Source: Sedimentisphaerales bacterium
Lineage (GTDB): Bacteria > Planctomycetota > Phycisphaerae > Sedimentisphaerales > Anaerobacaceae
NCBI GenBank assembly: GCA_016933985.1
Contig: JAFGTU010000277.1
Coordinates: 1-11,114 of the forward strand
DNA length: 11,114 nt
Direction of reading: 5' to 3'
Position numbers and translations under genes: made by a program. The notes below the pieces were generated by a model. The model saw only the letters and a list, made by a program, of their open reading frames with translations, had not been told where the DNA came from and ran no database searches. Numbering within the stretch: position 1 is the first letter of the stretch; the number at the start of each line of letters is the position of its first letter. This document shows, piece after piece, positions 1-6,630 of the stretch.

Positions 1-617
1 AGCGTCCTCTTTATGTTGCCGCCTGCAGCCTTCTTTTCCCGCTTTAGAGGACACTCGTCGCAAACACTCCGTTCCGGTATCTCAAAAGGTTTACCTTGCA
101 ACAAGGCCGTCAGGGCATTGACGACGAGATCAGGATTCGTAGGGCAGCCCGGAATACGGACATCCACAGCTACGACCTCATCCACGGCATAGACCCTGTC
201 GAGAAGAGGCGGGAGATTCTCGCTGGGCGTCTCGGCTGACTCGGTCGTCTTGCAGTCCCGATAGACCTTGTGATATAGCTCCTCGAGCGGGAACATATTC
301 GCCAAAGCTGGAATGCCGCCGAAGCACGCACATGAGCCCAGGGCAATCAGCGTGTTGCACTTCTTCCTCATTTCCTCGGTAACGTGCTTTTCCTTTTCAT
401 TTCGGACACCTCCCGAAATTATTCCGATATCGGCTTCGGGAATCTCCATCTCGGTCTTCTCTCCCATCTGTCCGAAATACTTATGGTCCATAAGGACCGG
501 CATGTGGACAAAATCGAGCTCCGGCAGCAAATCAAGGAGCGGCTCGCCGATGTCCAGTATCGTGACCTCACATCCGCCACAGATGTTCAGCCATTCTTCT
601 GCTACTTTAACTGCCAC
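1..617 (-). CDS. mvhG: MvhG-type [NiFe]-hydrogenase small subunit (3' end outside window)
   Basis: From the GTG at 617 the frame is open for 205 codons to the window edge. The protein is the small, iron-sulfur subunit of a cytoplasmic group-3 [NiFe] hydrogenase (F420-non-reducing/Mvh type). It begins VKVAEEWLNICGGCEVTILD, with Cys13 and Cys16 of the proximal [4Fe-4S] cluster, followed by GSCACFGGIP (Cys96) and GCPTNPD (Cys158). CDEC (Cys186, 189) near the edge fits the start of the additional cluster motifs. There is no twin-arginine signal, consistent with a cytoplasmic enzyme. MvhG passes electrons from the [NiFe] site in MvhA to MvhD, whose gene lies upstream. About 100 more residues, and then the large-subunit gene, are expected beyond position 1. 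Confidence 0.93.
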   Translation of the reverse strand, partial: MAVKVAEEWLNICGGCEVTILDIGEPLLDLLPELDFVHMPVLMDHKYFGQMGEKTEMEIPEADIGIISGGVRNEKEKHVTEEMRKKCNTLIALGSCACFGGIPALANMFPLEELYHKVYRDCKTTESAETPSENLPPLLDRVYAVDEVVAVDVRIPGCPTNPDLVVNALTALLQGKPFEIPERSVCDECPLKREKKAAGGNIKRT

Positions 618-623
618 GGTATT

Positions 624-631
624 ACCTCCTT
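624..631 (-). promoter_or_regulatory. Strong Shine-Dalgarno site fixing the mvhG GTG start
   Basis: AAGGAGGT lies 6 bases before GTG 617. It outweighs the in-frame ATG at 659, which has no ribosome site within normal distance, and so decides the start of the hydrogenase small-subunit gene. Confidence 0.8.
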
Positions 632-680
632 TCGAAGAGATACATTTCTTTACAGCCATTCGTCATCATTGCTTCTCAGT

Positions 681-713
681 ATCATACGGTCTTTCCGGCA
701 CTACGCGGTTCAA
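681..713 (-). promoter_or_regulatory. Weak possible promoter before mvhG
   Basis: In the largest intergenic gap (618-728) the minus strand has TTGAAC (713-708) and TATGAT (686-681), 21 bases apart. Both hexamers resemble sigma-70 elements but the spacing is too long for a good promoter. No terminator is evident in the gap. An internal promoter for the hydrogenase subunits is possible, no more. Confidence 0.15.
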
Positions 714-728
714 GGTATAATTGCCTTA

Positions 729-1139
729 TCATATCCCATCACTGCTCTTTTTGGCAAGCTGCTGTTCCACTCTTTCCAGGAAGGCGTGGGGGGCGATGCC
801 CTTCTCTATGTACTCATCGACAGGGAGAAACTTCTCGTGAATCTTACCGCCCGGAAAGCTGAAACCGGTCTGCTCGGACATAGAGGTCAGCATCAAAATA
901 GGCATTTTGTCGAACCGGGTGTCTTTTCTAATCTTCCTGGCAAGGACAAATCCGCCTGCGCCTCTTCCCATCATGACATCCAGAATAAGCAGAGCCGGAA
1001 CCTGCCCTTCGAGCCTGGCCCATCCCTCATCCGGATCGTAGGCGAACGCAACTTCGTATTCCTTTGTTTCAAGAATAGCTTTCGTAATCGCCACAAAGTC
1101 AGGGTCATCATCAATGATCAGTATCGTTGGAGCACTCAT
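729..1139 (-). CDS. Stand-alone response-regulator receiver domain
   Basis: The 136-residue protein is a single CheY-like REC domain. It has the acidic pocket D10-D11-D12, phospho-acceptor D54 (LLILDVMMG), switch residue T85 (ILMLTSMS) and conserved lysine K113 (DEYIEKGI). It carries an insertion between T85 and K113 (about residues 88-107, including SFPGGKIHEKFLP) and no DNA-binding or enzymatic output domain. Such REC-only proteins act by protein contact or as phosphate relays. A kinase-type ATPase and a CBS/ATPase are encoded upstream in the same operon, making a local signalling circuit likely but unproven. AAAGGAG stands close before the ATG. The gene is followed by the 111-base gap before mvhG. 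Confidence 0.92.
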   Translation of the reverse strand: MSAPTILIIDDDPDFVAITKAILETKEYEVAFAYDPDEGWARLEGQVPALLILDVMMGRGAGGFVLARKIRKDTRFDKMPILMLTSMSEQTGFSFPGGKIHEKFLPVDEYIEKGIAPHAFLERVEQQLAKKSSDGI

Positions 1140-1166
1140 CTTTTCTCCTTTGGCAATACCATTATC

Positions 1167-1358
1167 CTACTCAACAACAATCTCGGTAACGACCCGGCGA
1201 GAGTAAAGCAGCACCTTCCCGTCCTGGCTGACGGTCTCCACCTCGAAGCCGTCCTTCTCGTACTTCTCGGCGACAGGGGCAGCCTGCTCCTCGCTTTCGT
1301 ACTCCTGCCCGTCCCACATGTATTTCTTTCCTTGGAAGAACCGAGCTAATTCCGCCAT
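1167..1358 (-). CDS. Small protein of unknown function, 63 residues
   Basis: I do not recognise this family with certainty. From the ATG at 1358 it encodes 63 residues, rich in Glu, Lys and Tyr, with pattern KKYMWDGQEYESEEQA, then a probable helix (EEQAAPVAEKYEKDGF) and two strands ending SRRVVTEIVVE. This is compatible with a compact fold such as a small beta-sheet plus helix. There is no cysteine, signal peptide or membrane segment. AGGA lies about 9 bases before the ATG. An earlier ATG at 1406 would add 16 residues but covers the intergenic hairpin and reads unlike the rest. It sits between mvhD and the receiver gene, so it may be a regulatory or assembly partner. It ends with TAG. Confidence 0.7.
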   Translation of the reverse strand: MAELARFFQGKKYMWDGQEYESEEQAAPVAEKYEKDGFEVETVSQDGKVLLYSRRVVTEIVVE

Positions 1359-1393
1359 ATTCGACAATCCTGAAAAATCACGTTCACAAGCAC

Positions 1394-1413
1394 CTGCGCC
1401 TCGCAAGACGCAA
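1394..1413 (-). other. Intergenic stem-loop after mvhD
   Basis: In the 78-base gap after mvhD the minus strand reads TTGCGTCT-TGCG-AGGCGCAG, an 8-pair stem with two G-U pairs and a 4-base loop. A T-run (ATTTTT) occurs only about 15 bases later, so it is not a classic terminator. It may stabilise or process the mRNA between mvhD and the small downstream gene. Confidence 0.35.
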
Positions 1414-1436
1414 CAAAATCCGTAAACCGAGCGCCA

Positions 1437-1853
1437 TTATACTTTGTATGGACTTGGACCAAGCGCCCGGACCGTTTCGGTGAATTCACGCATCACTTCG
1501 GCAAAGCGAGGACCTTCGGACGCCGAAACCCATTCGAGCCTGAATCGCTCCGGCTCCAAGCCGAAGTCCTCCAACATCAGCTCAATCGCCTCTTTTCTGT
1601 TTTCAGCTTTCAGGTTGCCCTCAAGGTAGTGGCAATCGCCGATATGACAGCCGCAAATGATAACGGCGTCGGCCCCTTTCGTCAAGGCATCAATCACCAG
1701 GTTCGGATGCACCATCCCGGAACACATCACGCGAATAATGCGCATATTAGGCGGGTATTGAAGGCGGGATACGCCGGCCAGGTCAGCCCCGGCATAAGAG
1801 CACCAGTTGCAGCAGAAGCCGATAATCAACGGTTCATATTCTTCGTTTGCCAT
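1437..1853 (-). CDS. mvhD: MvhD-type [2Fe-2S] protein linking hydrogenase to HdrA
   Basis: The 138-residue protein is of normal MvhD length and has the family cysteines: FCCNWCSYAGAD (Cys14, 15, 18), MCSGMV (Cys44) and ICGCHIGDCHY (Cys67, 69, 74). In methanogens MvhD carries electrons from the MvhAG hydrogenase to HdrA; in bacteria it also serves formate dehydrogenases and other donors. Its place between hdrA and an mvhG-type gene supports the hydrogenase role here. The ATG is preceded by GAGGAG about 10 bases upstream, located in the 18-base gap after the hdrA stop. I see nothing truncated or unusual. Confidence 0.95.
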   Translation of the reverse strand: MANEEYEPLIIGFCCNWCSYAGADLAGVSRLQYPPNMRIIRVMCSGMVHPNLVIDALTKGADAVIICGCHIGDCHYLEGNLKAENRKEAIELMLEDFGLEPERFRLEWVSASEGPRFAEVMREFTETVRALGPSPYKV

Positions 1854-1871
1854 GTTAAGCCAACTCCTCTT

Positions 1872-2417
1872 TTATTCTCCTATTAAAGCCGCTTCCACCA
1901 TTGCACTAATCTGCTCAAGCTTAAAGCCTCGCACGAATATGCCCTTCTTGGGGCACGTGGCCATGCAGACGCCACAACCCTTACACAGCGCCGCATCTCT
2001 CTCGACCGTTTTCTTGATGCTGCCTTTGTACATATATTCGATCAGCGTCAGCGCCTTGTATGGGCACGGATCGATGCAGTATGCGCAGCCGTCGCAGTTA
2101 GCATCAATTATCTCCGATATCTTGGCGTCCAGCTCGATTTCATCTTTCGAGAGGATGGTCGCCGCTCGGGCTGCTGCGGCGTCGGCCTGTGCGATGCTCT
2201 CGCTAACGGATTTGGGGCTGTGGGCGAGGCCGCACATGAATACGCCGTCGGTTGCAAAATCCACCGGACGCAGTTTCATGTGCGCCTCGAGGAAGAACTT
2301 GTCCTGGTTCAGCGGAACCTTGAAGAGCCTGCCCAGCTCATCGACATCCTCGTTCGGAATGATTGCCGCCGAGAGGACGAGCAAATCAGCCTCAATGCAG
2401 ATGGGCATGTTCAGCAT
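1872..2417 (-). CDS. hdrA: HdrA C-terminal part, two [4Fe-4S] clusters (downstream of in-frame TAG)
   Basis: These 181 residues complete the HdrA chimera. They begin with the conserved end of the FAD domain (EADLLVLSAAIIPNED, LRPVDFATDGVFMCGLAHSP, SESIAQADAAAARA) and end with two [4Fe-4S] motifs, CDGCAYCIDPC and CKGCGVCMATC, as at the HdrA C-terminus where electrons pass to or from MvhD or ferredoxin. The first ATG directly follows the TAG and has no ribosome site, so this is best read as the tail of the gene at 2418-5117, not an independent gene. If it is translated at all it needs read-through or stop-start re-initiation (TAGATG). The stop is TAA, 18 bases before the mvhD start. Confidence 0.9.
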   Translation of the reverse strand: MLNMPICIEADLLVLSAAIIPNEDVDELGRLFKVPLNQDKFFLEAHMKLRPVDFATDGVFMCGLAHSPKSVSESIAQADAAAARAATILSKDEIELDAKISEIIDANCDGCAYCIDPCPYKALTLIEYMYKGSIKKTVERDAALCKGCGVCMATCPKKGIFVRGFKLEQISAMVEAALIGE

Positions 2418-2420
2418 CTA
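2418..2420 (-). other. In-frame TAG interrupting HdrA
   Basis: The codon lies between ITCFD and MLNMPICIEADLLVLS; both sides are HdrA sequence in the same frame with nothing apparently missing. No Shine-Dalgarno site precedes the ATG immediately after it. Reading through it gives a single protein of 1081 residues. Candidate explanations are a CAG-to-TAG nonsense change, a consensus error, or amber decoding. TAG serves as a normal stop at 1167-1169 and probably at 11041-11043, which argues against genome-wide reassignment. Confidence 0.8.
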
Positions 2421-5117
2421 ATCGAAGCATGTGATTTCAAGGCGGGCTTCGCCCGCCGCAATTTCGGGCTTGTTGTCCTTTTCGAAACGAATAAACCGGA
2501 CGCCCAATTCTCTCGCCCGCCTGTAGTGCTCCTCCAGAAAACCATACGCCCTAACATCGCGATATAGCACATAGACATCCGTCTGCGGGTTCGCCTCCTT
2601 CAAAGCGATGGAATTCTTGATGGCCTGGGAGCAACAGACCCGGCTGCAATAAGGCCGCTCATCTTCCCTCGACCCGACGCATTGAATCATCACAACGGAC
2701 TTGGCGTTCTTCACTTCATCCTTGTCTTCGGCTATCCATTCATCCAAACGTCGCTGCGTGATAACGCGAGAATCTTGACCGTAAAGATATTCGGTCGGCT
2801 CATACTCGCGGGCCCCGGCCGCTATTATCGCCGCACCATGACCTACTTGCGTTTCCTTGCCGTCCTGACGGATCGTAGAATTGAAGTTGCCCACAGACCC
2901 ATCAACGAAACTAACTTGGGCGCCCAGGTACACATCAATATTCTCGTGGGAATTGACTCGTTCGACAATCGCGGCCAGTTGCTGCTGAGGGTCTTCGCCG
3001 CCGAGCAAACTGTGAATATGCCTGAAATTCCCGCCAAGCTCCCGCTCTTTCTCAACGAGAGAGACCTTGAATCCCTGGTCGGCCAGATTGAGCGCGGCGG
3101 TCATGCCCGCCAGGCCGCCTCCAATCACAAGGGCGTCGTTGTTGACCTTCAAGGTTCCTTTGCACAAAGGCTCAAGCAGCCTGGCCTTGGCTACGGCCAT
3201 TCTCACCAGGTCTCTTGCTTTGTGCGTAGCTCCCTTAGGGTCATTCATGTGCACCCATGTGCACTGGTCGCGGATGTTGGCCATTTCAAAGAGGTACTCG
3301 TTCAATCCCGCCTCTCGGCAGGTGTTGCGGAAAAGCGGCTCATGAGTCCGCGGACTGCACGAGGCCACTATCACACGATTTAAGTCCTTCTCATTGATCA
3401 GCCGGGTAATCTGCTCCTGAGTGTCGGTCGAGCAGGTATAAAGGTTGTCCTCTGCATAGACTACGTTCGGCAGAGTCTTGGCGTATTCGACAATACTCGG
3501 CACGTCGGCGTAGCCGCCGATATTCCTACCGCAGTGGCAGATGAAAACGCCGATGCGAGGCTCCTGGCCGCTCACATCTTTTTCGGGAGGATACTCCTTG
3601 TGCGAGATTAAGGTGCCTCGCTCCTCTTTCAGCAGCGCCATCGCCTTCCCGGCCCCGGCGGATGCCTCCATCACGGTCTCGGGAATATCTTTCGGCCCGG
3701 CAAACGGCCCGCAGACATAGACGCCCGCCTTGGTAGTCTCAACAGGGGCGAAGCCCTGTGTCTGTGCGAAGCCGTGCTCGTTTAACTCGATTCCAAACTT
3801 GTCCGCCAGCTCACGCACCGTTGAAGGGGGCCTAAGCCCGGTCGAAAGGACGACCATGCTAAACTCTTCCGTCGCGATCCCGCCATCATCCTGCTGGTAC
3901 GTGATCTTCAGGTCCCTGGTTGCGGCAACCTCCTTGACCGAAGATGGACGGCAGCGGATATACCTGACGCCGAGCTGCTTGGCTCGCTCGTAATAAGCGT
4001 CGAAACCCTTGCCGAATGCACGCATATCAATGAAGAAAATCGTGCAATCGAGATCACCCTGGTGTTCCTTGGCAATAATTGCCTCCTTGGTTGCATACAT
4101 ACAGCAAACAGACGAACAATAGTTGCAGTCGACTTCCCGCGACCCGACGCACTGAATCCAGGCGACCTTCTTGGGATGCTTCTCATCGGAGGGACGAAGG
4201 ATCTCGCCGAGATACGGCCCGCTGGCCGAGAGAAGACGCTCAAACTGAAGGCTTGAGAGCACATTCGGATACCTGTCGTAGCCAAGCTCCTTCTTTAGAT
4301 TGGGATCAAATTGCTCAAAGCCCGGCGAGAGCACCACGGCGCCGACATCCACATCGCAGAGCTCATCCTCCTGCTCGTAGTTGATGGCGCCGGCCTGACA
4401 GAAATTCTCGCACGACCCGCACACGCCCTTGAGATAGTGCATGCATCGGTCGCGGTCGATCACCGCTATTTTCGGTATCGCCTGAGGGAAAGGTATGTAA
4501 ATGGAAGCGCGTTTTGCCAGTCCCATATCGTAGTCGGACTTGATAGGCCGCGGCTTGTTCAGCGTCACCTCGCTCAGATCCACGGCATTCGTCGGGCAGA
4601 CGACATCGCAGGCGCCGCAGGCGATGCAAATAGGCGAGTGCTTGTCGTACGGAACGGCAATCTTGCGTTCCGAGCCGCGGTTTACGAAGCTCACCGCGCC
4701 GACCCCCATACGTTCCTCACAGACGCGCACGCACAGTCCACACAGAATGCAGTCGTCGTTCTTTTTTGTGAAACGAGTATCTTCGACGCCGTATTCCTTG
4801 GCCATACCCTTGATGCGCGGCGCGTCCGGAGACCGGGCCAACAACAACTCGAACATCATTCGACGTGTCTTCAAGACCCTTTCAGTGTCGGTCTTAACCA
4901 CCATGCCTTCCTGTGCCGGATACACACAGGAAGCCTCTATCCATGAACCTCGAGACCCGACTATCTCAACCAGACAAACCCGGCATGCACCGTATGGCAT
5001 TAGAGACTTGTGGTGGCAAAGAGTGGGAATTTTGATGCCGAGCTTCTCTGCTGCCTGCAGAATAGTCGCACCTTCTTCAACCTCAACCTTCTTGTTGTCT
5101 ATTGTCAGGGTAATCAT
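2418..5117 (-). CDS. hdrA: NuoG-like/HdrA chimera, N-terminal 899 residues (cut by in-frame TAG)
   Basis: This is the central flavin and iron-sulfur subunit. Residues 1-75 form a NuoG/HydA-type [2Fe-2S] domain (Cys34, 45, 48, 64). Residues 120-180 hold two [4Fe-4S] motifs (Cys123/126/129/133 and 164/167/170/174). From about residue 195 the sequence is HdrA, but it begins in the middle of the family, at the segment after the first HdrA ferredoxin; the usual N-terminal FAD Rossmann motif and its DCSAC-type signature are absent here. A further cluster follows with unusual spacing (Cys225, 233, 236, 240), then IQCVGSRE/CCMYATK segments. The second HdrA half begins near residue 520 (IGVFICHCGRNIGG) and has a Rossmann motif GGGLAG near 666. 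The frame stops at TAG 2418-2420 in the middle of a conserved domain; the C-terminal part is at 1872-2417. The start lies 2 bases after the ATPase stop with only a weak GAGAG site, suggesting translational coupling. Confidence 0.93.
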   Translation of the reverse strand: MITLTIDNKKVEVEEGATILQAAEKLGIKIPTLCHHKSLMPYGACRVCLVEIVGSRGSWIEASCVYPAQEGMVVKTDTERVLKTRRMMFELLLARSPDAPRIKGMAKEYGVEDTRFTKKNDDCILCGLCVRVCEERMGVGAVSFVNRGSERKIAVPYDKHSPICIACGACDVVCPTNAVDLSEVTLNKPRPIKSDYDMGLAKRASIYIPFPQAIPKIAVIDRDRCMHYLKGVCGSCENFCQAGAINYEQEDELCDVDVGAVVLSPGFEQFDPNLKKELGYDRYPNVLSSLQFERLLSASGPYLGEILRPSDEKHPKKVAWIQCVGSREVDCNYCSSVCCMYATKEAIIAKEHQGDLDCTIFFIDMRAFGKGFDAYYERAKQLGVRYIRCRPSSVKEVAATRDLKITYQQDDGGIATEEFSMVVLSTGLRPPSTVRELADKFGIELNEHGFAQTQGFAPVETTKAGVYVCGPFAGPKDIPETVMEASAGAGKAMALLKEERGTLISHKEYPPEKDVSGQEPRIGVFICHCGRNIGGYADVPSIVEYAKTLPNVVYAEDNLYTCSTDTQEQITRLINEKDLNRVIVASCSPRTHEPLFRNTCREAGLNEYLFEMANIRDQCTWVHMNDPKGATHKARDLVRMAVAKARLLEPLCKGTLKVNNDALVIGGGLAGMTAALNLADQGFKVSLVEKERELGGNFRHIHSLLGGEDPQQQLAAIVERVNSHENIDVYLGAQVSFVDGSVGNFNSTIRQDGKETQVGHGAAIIAAGAREYEPTEYLYGQDSRVITQRRLDEWIAEDKDEVKNAKSVVMIQCVGSREDERPYCSRVCCSQAIKNSIALKEANPQTDVYVLYRDVRAYGFLEEHYRRARELGVRFIRFEKDNKPEIAAGEARLEITCFD
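2441..2457 (-). other. GC-only 7-bp stem-loop within the HdrA coding sequence
   Basis: The minus strand reads GGCGGGC-GAA-GCCCGCC, a perfect 7-base-pair stem with a 3-base loop, ending 20 bases before the in-frame TAG. It has no following U-run, so it is not a standard terminator. It encodes ordinary family-variable residues (AAGEAR). It could stall ribosomes or polymerase, or hamper sequencing, but may also be chance in a GC-rich stretch. Confidence 0.5.
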
Positions 5118-5119
5118 AT

Positions 5120-5569
5120 TCAGTTTAATTCTCTCGTATCAAAGCGGTAAATTGAATCATTTCTTTTGTATTCGCACACAAAATCAACGCCTGGCGCCGT
5201 AGCCAACACCTGCAAGGTTTCTTCGATATCGCCCATCGGCTTGCAGTCCGGGTGGCTCAGGCGGAATGTCGCCCGGACCGTCGTTCCTTCGCCCGGCGCA
5301 GAACTCAAGTCGAATGTTCCGCCGCTGTCCTTGGCGGCCTGAGCCAGCAACGACAGACCGAGCCCGACCCTGCGAGTCTTCCTCGTCGTAAAAAAGGGAT
5401 CAAGAGCTTTCTTGAGCGTTTGCTCATCCATACCCTTGCCGTCATCGCTAATTTCGATAGTCAACAGGTCCTTGGCCTCATTTTCATCAATTTTGATTTC
5501 AATTCTTTTCGCCGCAGCGGCAATCGAGTTTTCCACAATATCCAGAATATGCAGCGACAAGTCTTCCAT
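5120..5569 (-). CDS. Stand-alone histidine-kinase-like ATPase domain protein
   Basis: The 149-residue protein is almost only a GHKL (HATPase) domain. It has the N box E13-N14 (ILDIVENS), the G1 box D42-D43-G44-K45-G46, the F-box-like DPFFTTR at 57-63, and the G2 motif GLGLSLL at 69-75. This matches the catalytic half of a sensor kinase, but the dimerisation/phospho-accepting histidine domain is absent. After about residue 108 there is a short extension (KPMGDIEETLQVLATAPG) that may mediate protein contacts. It starts directly after the PHP stop and ends 2 bases before the HdrA chimera's ATG. A stand-alone receiver domain is encoded further down the same operon (729-1139), so a split two-component pair is possible, though the phospho-donor histidine is not evident. 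Confidence 0.87.
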   Translation of the reverse strand: MEDLSLHILDIVENSIAAAAKRIEIKIDENEAKDLLTIEISDDGKGMDEQTLKKALDPFFTTRKTRRVGLGLSLLAQAAKDSGGTFDLSSAPGEGTTVRATFRLSHPDCKPMGDIEETLQVLATAPGVDFVCEYKRNDSIYRFDTRELN

Positions 5570-6286
5570 TCAATTGCCGACTATCCTCCTTCCCAGCTCA
5601 CGGCGCAGCGCTTTCCTTATCTCCCCAAGCGAAACGGTCTCTATCATAAAGCAGGTAGATCTCCTCCCGATGTCATCCAGGAAATGGGCATCTGAAGAAG
5701 TAACCACCGGATAGTCATATTCTCGCCCGGCCGAACACGGCTTCGATACTTCCAGGGCATCCAGATCCAATCCTTCGGGGATAAAGCCCAACTGGCCGAT
5801 CAGGCTGAAACGCTCGCGGTCAACGTGGGAAGCAATCGCCAGACCCGCCCACCGGTGAATCGAATCCACTATCTGCTCTACAGTCAGAGTGGTCGCCCCG
5901 ATCAGCAGTCTGGAGTTTTTCCCCACGACATTGTTCCACTCGTCGATGATTACCTGAGTGCCGAAGGCCTCCTCGGAATTCTCGCCGGGCAGATTCTCAT
6001 AGACCATATCCTGCATATACATCAGGTCCGCCTCGGTATGAAACAGGGCCAGGATATGGACTTCCTCCGAAGAGGTCACCTCCATGCCGCCGATGACCGC
6101 AAGTCCCGCCCTTTGGCCGGCTTTGGCCACGGCCGCAACGTTCTCTGCGGAATTATGGTCGCATATCGCAATCATGTCCAAACCCACTTTCCTGGCCTGT
6201 TCGACTATGGCCGTCGCCTGCATCTGGTTATCAGCACAAGGGGAAAGGCAAGTATGCAAATGCAGATCGGCCCTTACCTTCCTCAT
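5570..6286 (-). CDS. PHP-family metal-dependent phosphoesterase
   Basis: This 238-residue protein carries the PHP-domain metal ligands in order: H9-L-H11 near the N-terminus (ADLHLHTCLSPCAD), D43-H44-N45, E69, H77, H154 in ASHVDRERF, and D199-A-H201. It resembles the TrpH/YciV branch, which hydrolyses phosphodiester or phosphomonoester bonds using bound metal ions. Stand-alone PHP genes of this kind occur beside DRTGG and ATPase genes in [FeFe]-hydrogenase and Hnd-type clusters; their substrate there is unknown to me. A nucleotide messenger or a phosphorylated partner would be reasonable guesses. The ATG is 2 bases after the DRTGG stop, and the stop abuts the next gene's ATG (TGAATG), so it is deeply embedded in the operon. 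The catalytic residues look complete. Confidence 0.88.
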   Translation of the reverse strand: MRKVRADLHLHTCLSPCADNQMQATAIVEQARKVGLDMIAICDHNSAENVAAVAKAGQRAGLAVIGGMEVTSSEEVHILALFHTEADLMYMQDMVYENLPGENSEEAFGTQVIIDEWNNVVGKNSRLLIGATTLTVEQIVDSIHRWAGLAIASHVDRERFSLIGQLGFIPEGLDLDALEVSKPCSAGREYDYPVVTSSDAHFLDDIGRRSTCFMIETVSLGEIRKALRRELGRRIVGN

Positions 6287-6288
6287 TC

Positions 6289-6630
6289 TTACGTTCCACC
6301 AACTCCCAAGTTATATAACCTGCCGACCAGCTCAAATGCCGGCATCTCGGATACCATAAGAGGTATATTCTCTGTTTCCGCCTTCTCGACGGTCTCTCGC
6401 TCGGGTTCTCGGCCGTTGACCAGGATAATGCCGGCAAGGCCCTTCATACTCGCCACGCCGACAATATTCTGATGAATCTGCAAAGTGATCCAAAGGTTGC
6501 CTTCTTTGCTGTTGGCAAGAACGTCGCTAAGAAGGTCACTGGCATATCCGCCCGTGACCCCGCGATCCAGGCTCGCTTTTGCGGCCCAGACGGCCAAATT
6601 CAGCTCTTGCACTATCTCAGCTATCTTCAC
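6289..6630 (-). CDS. DRTGG-domain protein (second copy)
   Basis: From the GTG at 6630 the product has 113 residues, starting with KIAEIVQELNL after the initiator. It contains the DRTGG core DRGVTGGYASDLLSDVLAN at about residues 22-40, closer to the consensus than the first copy, and a later VNGREPERETVEKAE segment aligning with VRGKKPGDETIRLAE of that copy. A TTG at 6648 would add six residues but lacks a comparable ribosome site. The gene overlaps the CBS/ATPase gene by 14 bases and is followed 2 bases later by the PHP gene. Stand-alone DRTGG proteins recur near hydrogenase and NADH-ferredoxin modules; a sensory role is the usual guess. Two divergent copies flanking the CBS/ATPase gene suggest distinct ligands or a heteromeric sensor, which is inference. 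Confidence 0.85.
   Translation of the reverse strand: MKIAEIVQELNLAVWAAKASLDRGVTGGYASDLLSDVLANSKEGNLWITLQIHQNIVGVASMKGLAGIILVNGREPERETVEKAETENIPLMVSEMPAFELVGRLYNLGVGGT

Noticed and set aside
384..1349. 321-codon open frame on the plus strand
   Set aside because: It runs antisense across mvhG, the receiver gene and the 63-residue gene, all of which have clear motifs and ribosome sites on the minus strand. Its translation shows no recognisable domain.
2418..2457. Intrinsic terminator inside hdrA
   Set aside because: The GC stem is followed by TTGAAATC and not a U-run, and it lies within conserved coding sequence.
2682..3383. 233-codon plus-strand open frame opposite hdrA
   Set aside because: It lies wholly antisense to conserved HdrA sequence, with no ribosome site or family-like composition; a shadow of codon bias.
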